DNA of 64,000 nucleotides from NCBI GenBank assembly GCA_963573305.1, contig OY754327.1, positions 187,062,386 through 187,126,385 on the forward strand. The letters are read 5' to 3'. Numbering within the stretch: position 1 is the stretch's first letter; each line of letters starts with the position of its first letter. The notes under the pieces are model-generated. The model saw nothing but the letters and a program-made list of their open reading frames with translations. It ran no database searches and was not told the DNA's origin. The DNA is from Pyrrhosoma nymphula (Eukaryota > Arthropoda > Insecta > Odonata > Coenagrionidae). Both the position numbers and the translations under genes were made by a program. Below, piece after piece: positions 55,566 to 64,000 of the stretch.

Positions 55566-56872
55566 AACCGGGGGCGCTCCACAAGAACGCTGATGGTCTT
55601 AGCAGAAAAGTGCGAATAATTAAGAGAGCACCGGGCGTGGATATAAAAAATAGTTAAGAGAATGATGCTGAGTGCGCGGAGTGGATTGGTAAGGCGGGAT
55701 TTGAGATAGTTGACGGTGTCCTTTTTAAACTCAACTCCCGAGGAAAAGGGTTAGTGGTCCCGAAGTGTGCAAGGGAAGATATCTTGAAACAATGTCATGA
55801 CCACGCCCTCTCAGGACACCTAGGAGTCAGATCCACGAAAGCCCGTGTGGCCACTCAGTATTGGTGGCCGAATATGGGAAGGGATTGTGAGGCGTATGTA
55901 AGAAACTTCATGTCGTGCAACAGGAGAAGTCCGTATGGGAAAAGTAAGGCCCCATTGCAGGCGCTACCGGCCACTGATAGGCCCTTTGATTTTATTGCGT
56001 AAGACGTAGTCGGTCCATTGCCCCGGACCGAGAAAGGCAATAAGTTCATTCTGTCTATTTTGGACCATTTCTCCAGGTATTTAGTAATGGTTCCACTACC
56101 CAACCAAACGGCAGAAACAGTCTCCGCTGCCCTGGTTAAGGAGTGGGTTCTGAAGTTTGGTGTTCCCGACAAAGTATTGACAGACCAAGGGAGCAATTTC
56201 ATGTCGGACTTATTTAGAAGCGTCTGTAAATTGCTTGGAGTGACGAAGTTGCGCACCTCCCCTTATCGACCGGAGTGCAATGGGCGTGTGGAAAGGGTGC
56301 ACCGAACGATCGCACAGATTTTATCACATTATGTAAATGCGAAAAAGGACGACTGGGATGAGTGGCTAAGCTATGCTTTAGCAGCATATAACACCAGTGT
56401 TCACACTTCCACTGCATTCAGCCCTCACGAAACCATTTTCGGTTACGGAATGAGCTCGCCGTTTGACTGTGTTGAGAGACCCGCGAGAGAGAGGGGCCAA
56501 CCCCACGTGGCGCAGTTGCGAAGCAGATTACGGGCGATGTGGCGGAAGTGCGAAATGAATAATGAGCGGGCGCGGAGACGACAATTCAAGGGGGCAGGGT
56601 GCAAGGGAGCCGAGCGAAAGTATTTGGTGGGGGATTTGGTATATTTAAGTGACCCATGCGTGAAGTCTGGGGTAGGTAAGAAATTCCACCGGCCATGGAA
56701 GGGACCATACCAAGTTTTGAAAGTTCTCCCACCCGTAAACCTAATGCTGCAACTTCCCCATCGTACGTTAATTGTACATAACAATAGGGTAAAGCCCCAT
56801 CCCAGCCATGTTGGACTCCCCTCTCCCACAGTTGCAGGACCCACCAGTGAGAGAAGGAGGGGGAGACCCAGG
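55566..56872 (+). pseudogene. Gypsy pol, second part (integrase)
   Basis: This lies in a different frame from the reverse transcriptase. The zinc-binding HHCC region is at about 55790..55930 (HDHALSGHLG, then CNRRSPYG). A TAA stop at 56000..56002 interrupts it. The catalytic core follows at 56018..56320 with the three acidic residues in ILDHFSR, TDQGSNF and ERVHRT. A C-terminal chromatin-binding-like module (FHRPWKGPYQVLKV) is near 56685. The frame then runs into the foreign insertion at about 56872. Confidence 0.82.
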
Positions 56873-57377
56873 GGCCTAATTCTGGTTCTCTCGTATAGTG
56901 CGTTACCGAGCGCGAACGCCAGTTCTAACGCAATTTGCGTTACGCGGTATTCTCTAGTGACAGGGACAGTGACAGCGTTCCTGACAGCGTTCGTGATAGC
57001 GTTAGCGTTAGGGCTTGTCCAATCACAGTGGTGCTCGGTACTCTCTTACTACTTATCACGAGAGTTAACGCACGTTGCGATGAAGAAGTTATCACGGCTT
57101 TCGAGGCGGTGATAAGTCGATGGAATTTTATTATGGAGAAAATAAGAAGCTTAGAATAACTTATTTAGTTACTATTTGTTAATATACATAAATATGGCAA
57201 CAGTGTATCACTTAGCTTCCTCAAGTTCCAGCGAGAAATGCGTGTTTGTTTGTGATGCAAGTGGTATTATCAGTGAAACTTTTGTAGCTTTCTGAGGATA
57301 TATTTAATCTTGAGATACCAATGAACACTATAAGGGAGGAATAATGCAATTATATTGACGTAAGTAATCATCATGCT

Positions 57378-58207
57378 AGGCTTTCATTAACTTAATTTCG
57401 GTTATTCATGAGATTACGCCTCTGTGAGCAAGGTGTTTTTGGTCGTTGTTTATTTTAATTATCAACGTGGAATTATGTTTTCAGTGTGCATCGAAGTAAT
57501 TTAAACGACAGGATTACTCATATTCGTGAAGTTCCACACACGCCACCAATTGCATATGCATGCCATTTCATGAAATAGTACTGCAACTGCTTTGATGAAG
57601 TGAACCTGTGTTGTTTTACATCCGAGGCTATTTGTGGATAAATATGAAGGTACACGAAGTACCTACATATACTCTTCAATATGTTGTACCTAGTGTGTCT
57701 TTGCTATTATTCGGCTGTAATGTGAAATACCGAGTGATCGTTCTTTGTAAACAGCTGTTGAGCGCGGTGAAACCTAGTTGCATGGAGCTATAGGCTTTCA
57801 TTAACTTAAGTTCGTTTATTCATGAGATTCCACCTTTGTGAGCAAGGTTTTTGGTCGTTGTTTATTTTAATTATCAACGTGGAATTATTTTTCCAGTGTG
57901 CATCGAAGTAATTTCAACGACAAGATTAGGTACTCGTATTCGTGAAGTGTCATATACGCCACCAATTGGATATGCATAACATTTCACGAAATAGTATATT
58001 GCAACTGCTTTGATGAAGTGGACCTATTGTTATGTTGTGTTACATCTGAGGCTATGTGTGGATAACTATGTTGGTAAACAAAGTGCATATACCGGCTTTA
58101 AATATGCTGTAAAGTGTATATTTAATTGCTATTATTCGGCTGTTTTGTGAAATACCGAGTGATAGTTCTTTGGAAACAGCTGTTAAGTGAAACCTTACAT
58201 GGACCTT
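57378..58207. repeat. Tandem duplication, period 414 bp
   Basis: Two units start at AGGCTTTCATTAACTTAA (57378 and 57792). They share long blocks such as GTTGTTTATTTTAATTATCA and AACTGCTTTGATGAAGTG. A partial third copy of the unit's end (AAATACC..GTGAAACCTTACATGG) lies at about 58290..58345. It sits inside the TIR element in gypsy. Confidence 0.85.
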
Positions 58208-58975
58208 TTAAGTTTCGATGAAATACAAGATCCATGTATAGTGGATATGTCTTGGTGAATGTTTGTACATTTGATGGTAATGTTATATTGAAATACCAAG
58301 CGATCGTTCTCTTTTAACACCTGTTAAGTGAAACCTTACATGGTGCTTTTAAGTTATTTCCAATGAAATTTACAGGATCCGTAAATGGATGTCTTGGAAA
58401 TTGTCCAGTACAAATCATTTTTCAATCACTAATTAAGAAATTCAAGAGTGAAATTTAGTGGCTGCTGTTTTGTTGGCGCTTTTATATTTTAAATAAAGGT
58501 CAATTCTGAAATAAATATGCTCTCCAAATATCTTCCTTATTTCATCTCGTAAGAATTTGAAACTGAAGTGGAACTGAAATGAAATTCTTTGATATGACAA
58601 TATCATATTATGCCTTTGTCGTCAATTCGCTATTCATATTGCTGTGTTTTCCTCTCCAAAATTTGCATTAGACGTACTTGTTGTTTGGTACCTAAGTAAT
58701 TGGATCTATTTGTGTTGGACAGTGCCCATCGTCTAGATACTCTCCTTTCAAATTTAGGTTAGGACCTTTTTGAACTGATTTTATTTTCTTCTAGCATGCC
58801 TAGTAATCAAGATCATGAGAATATGAAGCCCATGATAAGGTAAACTGTAGGAAAACGTCGGCAATACCATAGAAGAGGCAACGATATAAAAACATAGAAG
58901 TATTAAACCTCAAACCTCAGCAGTCTCCAGCTATTAATGACGCGGCTTATATAACCTGTGAAATTCACTTCATCA

Positions 58976-59165
58976 CTTCATGTACCGTATTAGCTTAGTG
59001 GTTTAGGTGGGTGGCTTACAATGCAAAGGTTATAAGTTCTAATCTCTCTTGGGGTATTTTTTTTTCTTTCTAAGTTATTCGTTTCTGTTTTATTAATGGT
59101 GTTCTTATCATCGGTGCTTCAATGAAAAATTTTTTTGGTCAATTTTTTTAGATTATCAATAGGAT
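58976..59165 (+). mobile_element. tRNA-derived SINE, second family member
   Basis: An A-box-like TTAGCTTAGTGGTTTAGG and B-box-like GGTTATAAGTTCTAATC are spaced as in a tRNA gene. The body TTCTTATCATCGGTGCTTCA and AATGAAAAATTTTTTTGG matches the SINE body at 31790..31850. The different heads suggest subfamilies or divergence. Confidence 0.6.
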
Positions 59166-59705
59166 TACATGCAGCCAATAGTCATTATATTTCATATCTA
59201 TAAGACTTCAGTGATTATGTATAAACACTGTTGTTCCAAATAACTATATGCTATAGTTATTAAGTATGATTAGTTCTATAGTATTTTTTCCTAAGGGTAC
59301 CCCGTGAGCACTATATTTTATGCTACCGTATTGTCTAAACGAATAAGTGAACCGAATCGCCGAAAGTAAATAATCGAATACGATTAAGTTACAATTGTAT
59401 TAATAATAAAATTATTACCAGCGAACTTATAACATTTAAGCGCTTGAAAATGTTTATTTGCCTATTCAAGGCTCATTCTCGCCTTTTCGTCTGCAAACAG
59501 CTGCCACTCGAAAGTCCACTCCTCTCGTATTGGCTGAAATCGATGACGTTAGCGGTGCTGACGTCACTTCCATGGTTACAGAGCCGAAGTTGCCCGAGCC
59601 TTATCACGAACGCGAACGCAAAAAACGAGAATGGGAGACGAACGCAATTTGCGTTACGGGGAACGCGTGATATCTTGTCCCGCGACAAGAACGAGAATTA
59701 GGCCC

Positions 59706-60213
59706 CAGGAAGCAGACCACGTCGGCCACCGCAGAGGGAGCAGAAGGAGATTCCCATTTCTGGGGAAGTCCTCAGCATCCCGGAGGGAACGGGAGAGTGG
59801 GGAGGGAGGCTGCAACACCGTTATCGGAGGAGACAGACAGCTCGGCGCCGGCATTTTCCCCGTCAAGCGGCCGGCTTTCTCTCCAAGAGGCAGCCATCAA
59901 GGAGGAAGAGGCGGAGGGGAGTGAAGGGGAAGCGGCCGAGGGTGAGTGGAAGGACGCCGAGGAGAGCGGAGGGGAGGAGGGTGAGGAGGGGATAAAGGAC
60001 GAAGGACCAGAGTGGAGACCGCGGGGCGGGCCCGCCTCGCTTCCGCCACCCCTTCCGCAGCAGTCCCCCTACCCCCTTCGGTCGAGAGGACGTCCACTTC
60101 GTCCCCCGTCGCCACCGAGTGATCCCCCTCCCGATCCCCCCCAACCGACGGAACCGCCCCCCCCCGACCCCCCTCCCTACTTTCTCCGCCGTAGAGGGGC
60201 GCAGGAGCCATGA
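59706..60213 (+). CDS. Gypsy pol C-terminal extension
   Basis: After the insertion the coding sequence resumes (open frame about 59797..60213). It has an acidic Glu/Gly-rich stretch (EEAEGSEGEAAEGEWKDAEE) followed by a proline-rich end with two YPLR/YFLRRR-type basic motifs. In gypsy elements pol ends in a similar PYxLR tail just before env. It overlaps the start of the env-like frame by 4 bases. Confidence 0.6.
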
Positions 60214-60575
60214 GGGAAAGAAGAGGAGTAAAACGCATTGGGATGCGGATTGTGTGGGTGTTGTGTGTTTTCTGTATGACAGTGGAATCGGTGGAAGGGC
60301 AGGGTGTGGTGGAGCTGAAAAGCGGGGTAGTCTTTGACAGGCAACAGGACGTCGTATTGACAGAACACACCTGGGTGGTGGTCATTAATTTCGACCTACA
60401 GGAAATGAAACATGAATATAAGCTAATCGGTCAAATATTCGATAGGGCAAGGGAAAGAATAGCTGTGGACGGGAATGGAAGCCTGGGCAGAGGTTATAAT
60501 CTAGCGCTAGAGAGGATGTTTGGAGAATATTATCGCATGCGAGAGGAGATGGAGGTTTTGGTGGATTTGACTTAA
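60210..60575 (+). pseudogene. Env-like gene, N-terminal part
   Basis: ATG at 60210 is followed by a signal-peptide-like run (MRIVWVLCVFCMTVESVEG). The 121-codon frame ends at TAA 60573..60575, and homologous coding continues in the same frame directly after it, so one in-frame stop separates the pieces. A basic R-x-R-R motif encoded at about 60582..60593 resembles the furin-type cleavage site between surface and fusion parts of baculovirus F-like envelope proteins of errantiviruses. Confidence 0.7.
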
Positions 60576-61376
60576 AATCAGAGAGTACGGCGAGGGTTGA
60601 TTGACGCGGGTGGAAAAATCATTAAGGCGTTATTCGGCACGCCGGACGCAGACGATTTGCGCAGTATTAACGAGAGGGTAGGGAAGTTAGAATTGGAGGG
60701 TGGGGGTATCAGAACAGAAGTAGCACATCAGCTGAGCGTGATGGTGGGCTTTGAGAGGCGAATAACTAATACCACTAGGTTTTTACGCAGCCTGGTCGCA
60801 GAACTAATAACGGTCAACAATGACAATAGAAAGACACTTGAGAGGGTCATAAATGCTACTAATGGGCTTAAGAAAGACATCGTAAGGGAGGAAACACTTA
60901 GGCAAATTGGCCACGTATTAGTGAACACCAGGATCGATATAGTAGCTATTAGAATAGCTTTAGAAAACAGTGTGTATAACCGCCTAAGTAGCACGTTAAT
61001 AACCCCCGGAAAGTATTTAGAAATATTGAGAGAAATTAGGGATAGGTTAAGACCCCCGTTGCGTATGATAGCGCCCTGCGATCACGAATCTCTTTATAAG
61101 TACTACGACGCTGCGAAGGCATCCGCTGTCATTGTTGGTGATCAATTACGGCTCATAGTTGAAATACCTTTAGGAAGCGAGGATAGCGTATTTGAAAGTT
61201 ATAACATTCGGGCAGTGCCGGTGTGGTTCCCAAAACTTCGTGTGTTTAGTATGTGGAAAGTGGGAAACAAAATGCTGATCAACACAGATAGGACGCTGTA
61301 CGTAGTGCTTAAGGAAGGAGAGATGGACAACTGTAGAAAGGGGCCCTGTATGCGTGTCCGGCAAAGTTCACGTTGA
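60576..61376 (+). pseudogene. Env-like gene, fusion-domain part
   Basis: In the same frame as the preceding piece. It starts with a Gly-rich hydrophobic region containing KALFGTPDADD, the conserved site near the fusion peptide of F-like proteins. A long helical, coiled-coil-prone region follows (about 60660..61000). It stops at 61374..61376, where the coding continues in a different frame, so a frameshift lies near here. Confidence 0.7.
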
Positions 61377-61831
61377 GGACAGGACCGCAGGGCAGTTGTG
61401 AGTATCAGTTATTAATGGGAAGGGAGACGACAGGGTGTCACAGAGAGATAGTGAGTTTGACTTCCGCTAAATTTGAAAGGGTCTCCCTAGGCTGGCTTTT
61501 TGCGGTGCCGCTACCTACGCATGTTACTCTAGTATGTCGGGATGGAGTAACTAGGGGAAGACCGAAGGTCACGCGCCTGGAGGGCAGTGGAATATTAACC
61601 AACGTCAGCAATTGTGATGTTATTGGGGATGAATTTAAGCTGATGTCGAGTTGGCATGGGCAAAGCGTGGTCAAGGGGAAATTAATCGAAATAGTGTTGC
61701 CTGAGGTGGAAATGGACCAAGGTGGAGGGGTGTCCTTGAATATAGAAAACAGGACAAGATTTGAGGAATTGAGGAGAGAATTGGAGCGCGAGTTGAAATG
61801 GTCCGGGGGGTTGATTTTAATAGGTGGGTAG
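61373..61831 (+). pseudogene. Env-like gene, ectodomain part in another frame
   Basis: A 152-codon frame with spaced cysteines (GSCEYQLLMG, TTGCHREI, VTLVCRDG, NVSNCDVIG) as in the disulphide-rich part of env. It stops at 61829..61831, where a further frame change is needed for the membrane segment. Confidence 0.65.
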
Positions 61832-62058
61832 ATAGAATTAACGAATTAGGTAAATTCAACCCGCCGCGAGTTGAGCCGTTACACATTGGACCGGTAGTTG
61901 GGGTAATTGTGGTTTGCGGTTTGGTCCTAGTTTGGAAGCGCAAGTGGGTTTCGGATACATGCCGGAGTGCGGTAAACAGAAAACGTAGCCCGCGAGTTAT
62001 TGACGCGAGGAATGTAAGGGTCACTATAGAGGGAAGCGAAACCCAGGCATCAGGCTAG
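61798..62058 (+). pseudogene. Env-like gene, membrane anchor and tail
   Basis: A hydrophobic run IGPVVGVIVVCGLVLVW encoded near 61889..61939 is followed by KRK, which fits a transmembrane helix with a short cytoplasmic tail. It overlaps the preceding frame. Together the env pieces show two frameshifts and one stop. Confidence 0.65.
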
Positions 62059-62678
62059 GTAGGAATGTCGAGGAAATAATTGGCGCGCCTTTGCAATTTC
62101 ATGAAAGATGTATAACGTGTTTTAGGATGGGAATGAAGAATTTGTGCCATGAAGCATTGTGGTATAATATTTGTGTTTCCATGTTTATATGGCCAAGAGT
62201 TGTGGCGAGTAAGTGAGAAAATAAGTTGATGAATATTGATTCTATTGATTGATTGAATAAGAATTCAGAAAATAAGTTGTTGAATATTGATTCTAATCTA
62301 ACCTGGAGCCACGTCTCCTTCGGTGGCGTCGGAGGAAGTCCCCCCTCTGACGTGAGCTGAGGAGATTTCCCGTGTATAGCGGGTTTAAGGAGTAGCACTC
62401 CTGGGCAACTGGCCCGAATTGTGCTAGTGTTTAAATTTCTTGTGTATTGGGGTAGTTCCAATTTGCGTTTTCGTTGTGGTGATTTTTTTTGTGGACTGTG
62501 GATGTTCCGGAGTTTTAGTGACTGTGTTGATATTTGCTACTATTTGTTATATTTTGGGTTCTGGTATTGGACGAGTATGTTGTTGTATGTTTTAAATTCA
62601 TTCATGGGTGCATATTGAATTTTAGTGACTTGTTTTGTGCTGAAGTTAAAATTGTCCTGTGTCCAATTTTAATTTTGC
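62059..62678 (+). other. Gypsy 3' untranslated region
   Basis: Non-coding stretch between env and the polypurine tract. The segment AGAAAATAAGTTGATGAATATTGATTCTA-like occurs twice (about 62215 and 62267). Confidence 0.6.
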
Positions 62679-62691
62679 AGGGGGGAGTGGA
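62679..62691 (+). other. Polypurine tract
   Basis: AGGGGGGAGTGGA lies immediately before the 3' LTR, the position where plus-strand DNA synthesis starts in LTR elements. Confidence 0.8.
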
Positions 62692-63063
62692 TGTAAGAGG
62701 CGGTTAGACGCCGTTAAGCGGTATCCTTTCCCACGTCCTGCCTTCCTTCTAGTTTACCCTTGCGTTGCAGTTTCCCCTCCCACATGCCACCCGTTTCCGG
62801 CCGCCTCTTGCTCTCCTGCCTGCCCATGTAAGGTAAAGTAGACTTTGCACCCTTGCTATGACGATTGTCAGCCAATGGGCTGTGGGTGCGTGGTCACATG
62901 GGTACGCGGTGTGGAGGAGATGGGACGCGCACTCTCGGCAGTTGGCGTCATGATGTACAAGGAGTAAGTTGAATAAACGTGTTTAACCAGACGACGGAGT
63001 TTTCCTGCATGTTCCCTTCCATCCTCCGGGGAACCGACAGCCCGATGTCCTAGATATCTTACA
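62692..63063 (+). repeat. 3' LTR of gypsy element
   Basis: Matches the 5' LTR with four substitutions and one missing C. It is followed by the CTGG duplication at 63064..63067. Confidence 0.95.
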
Positions 63064-63301
63064 CTGGTACCATAAGGAAACTCGTATTATCATCTTTGAT
63101 TTCTAAATCAATCAAAGCAAAGCTGTTTGACATTAGCCCTCTGATTTCCTACTCGCACGAGGTAGGTAGGTAACCATTTTAAGAATTTCACTTCTTTCTT
63201 AGTTTCTTAATCTTTGAGTCTAACTCACGCTGTTTCACTTCGAGCTCTTTCTTTTACTTCTCAAAGTCTTCCAATTTTTCTCTCTTCCTTTTATTCTCCT
63301 C

Positions 63302-63640
63302 TCACTCATATCTGCTTAGCTTTTCTAATTCACTCTCCTTTTTTCTCTTCATTTCCAGTGCTTCCTTATATTTTGAGCTAGCGCCGCGAGCGTAGCGGAC
63401 CATTTCTTGGTCAACAACAATAGCATGCTCACCCCCTGCATCTTGTATGCCATCCCATGCTCTTCTGAGGGCTATCAGGGTCTCTTCGTGCAAGTTCTCG
63501 ACAAGCATTTCCTTATTAATGGAAAAGCCAGCTTCAACAAAGGCATTTCCGTGGGAAAACAGAAGAAGGATTTTCACAGCTTCCCACAAATCTTTGAATT
63601 CTTCCTTGCCCTTAACACGTTCAGGACCGAGGACACACAC
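63302..63640 (-). pseudogene. hAT-like transposase C-terminal fragment (copy B)
   Basis: On the minus strand the frame reads LLFSHGNAFVEAGFSINKEM, then ETLIALRRAWDGIQDAGG, then a Lys/Glu-rich tail. It is clearly homologous to 49310..49528 of copy A. Upstream the frame is destroyed by a foldback at about 63610..63707. Confidence 0.6.
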
Positions 63641-63707
63641 GCTGCGTCCTGGCGTGCACCCACCAGGACCCGCGGATGCAGCGTGTGCGTCCTGAAGTGT
63701 GTTAAAG
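63610..63707. repeat. Foldback repeat
   Basis: TTCAGGAC..ACACACGCTGCGTCC on the left is matched by the inverse of GGATGCAGCGTGTGCGTCCTGAA on the right, with a seven-base extra segment in the left arm. Confidence 0.6.
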
Positions 63708-64000
63708 AAGTGTGTTTAAATGCCGTATTAAATTTTTTCTTTTTTTTGGCCCCTGGGGATAGGTATCCATATTCAGGGCGGTCCTGAAAGTGTTAAGATG
63801 TCCAGCAAAGAAACGGTCAAGCCTCGATTTGCTATGACTGAACTTAGCGAGCTGAGTTTTACTAGCTTGAGAGACAAACGACTTGTATTGGACACTGGCG
63901 TGATCTGATTGTAAGGGGGGATAGATGGCGATTCGCCATAAGTATCCCCATGAAAGTGTCGAAATCAGTCTTGCACTGCTCTGGTCTCGTGGTAATTTTG
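63708..64000. other. Right edge of window, unassigned
   Basis: No recognised coding or repeat structure; presumably the rest of hAT-like copy B or host intron. Confidence 0.35.

Larger units (their letters stand above)
56872..59705. mobile_element. 2.8-kb TIR element inserted in gypsy pol
   Basis: The ends GGGCCTAATTCTGGTTCT and, inverted, GGGCCTAATTCTCGTTCT are flanked by CAG (56869..56871 and 59706..59708). An alternative reading is a 5-bp CCAGG duplication with ends two bases shorter on the left and one on the right. Subterminal TAACGCAATTTGCGTTA occurs near both ends. GGGCC ends and a 3-bp duplication would suit PIF/Harbinger, but there is no coding region to confirm it. It contains a 414-bp tandem duplication and a SINE. 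Confidence 0.7.
51966..63063 (+). mobile_element. Ty3/gypsy errantivirus-like element with env
   Basis: Complete from LTR to LTR, flanked by the 4-bp duplication CTGG (51962..51965 and 63064..63067). Order: LTR, primer-binding site, gag, pol (protease, reverse transcriptase, RNase H, integrase), a 2.8-kb foreign insertion near the end of pol, the pol C-terminus, an env-like gene, polypurine tract, LTR. Without the insertion it would be about 8.3 kb, normal for insect gypsy. The frames of pol and env are broken at several points listed below, so this copy is not intact as written. Confidence 0.92.
51705..63640 (-). mobile_element. hAT-like element copy B, interrupted by gypsy
   Basis: The left end CAGGGTGCCCACCAG is at 51705 and runs to 51965. 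The gypsy element with its 4-bp duplication CTGG then intervenes. At 63068 the element resumes with a region homologous to 49130..49310 of copy A and a minus-strand transposase piece. The right end is not seen before 64000. Confidence 0.5.

Noticed and set aside
59654..60385. Long proline-rich frames on the minus strand
   Set aside because: They mirror the acidic and proline-rich plus-strand coding region of gypsy; no motif of their own.

Overview
This is eukaryotic DNA, almost certainly from an arthropod and probably from an insect with a large, transposon-rich genome. Its one recognisable host gene lies on the minus strand. Seven short exons, spread over 415..40576 and joined by GT..AG splice sites in compatible phases, encode an internal part of a neurexin-IV/Caspr-type protein: a laminin-G end, an EGF-like module and a further laminin-G domain. 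The closest match I recognise is insect Nrx-IV, a septate-junction protein. Both ends of the gene lie outside the window: its N-terminal exons would be above 40576 and its membrane and tail exons below 415.

The rest is intron (one of 124 bp, the others about 3.8 to 17.1 kb, and at least 23 kb on the 5' side) packed with transposable elements. From low to high coordinate: a dead mariner (1321..2478), a pogo/Tigger relic (3126..5222), a 14-kb hAT insertion with perfect 8-bp target duplications (7128..21140) that holds its own transposase relic, a piggyBac-like remnant, a LINE fragment and a THAP/P-like remnant, then a Tigger relic (from 23706), a Tigger element carrying a PIF/Harbinger relic (28375..30005), a small hAT (30327..31118), tRNA-derived SINEs (31683..32597), a Tigger MITE (33328..34119), a 5S-rRNA-derived SINE (34133..34469) and a DNA element with very long inverted ends (36208..38115).

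Upstream of the last visible exon, insertions are nested. A truncated copia (about 40985..48745) holds a piggyBac (42212..48430, TTAA duplication), which in turn holds a pogo/Tigger (45089..47436, TA duplication). Two copies of a hAT-like family follow. The second carries a nearly full-length Ty3/gypsy errantivirus-like element with env (51966..63063; LTRs about 98.7% identical), which itself contains a 2.8-kb TIR element that contains a SINE.

The most unusual content is a set of five small inverted-repeat elements (about 12822, 23727, 26851, 27407 and 41385). Four are flanked by 12-13 bp target duplications and all share a 3' tail of about 35 bp. Four carry a hammerhead-ribozyme core (CTGATGA, stem II, GAAA, then a loopless palindromic stem III and the cleavage base). 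They look like solo, inverted terminal repeats of Penelope-like elements, with minimal hammerheads expected to act as dimers. One (26895..26933, minus strand) has every helix intact.
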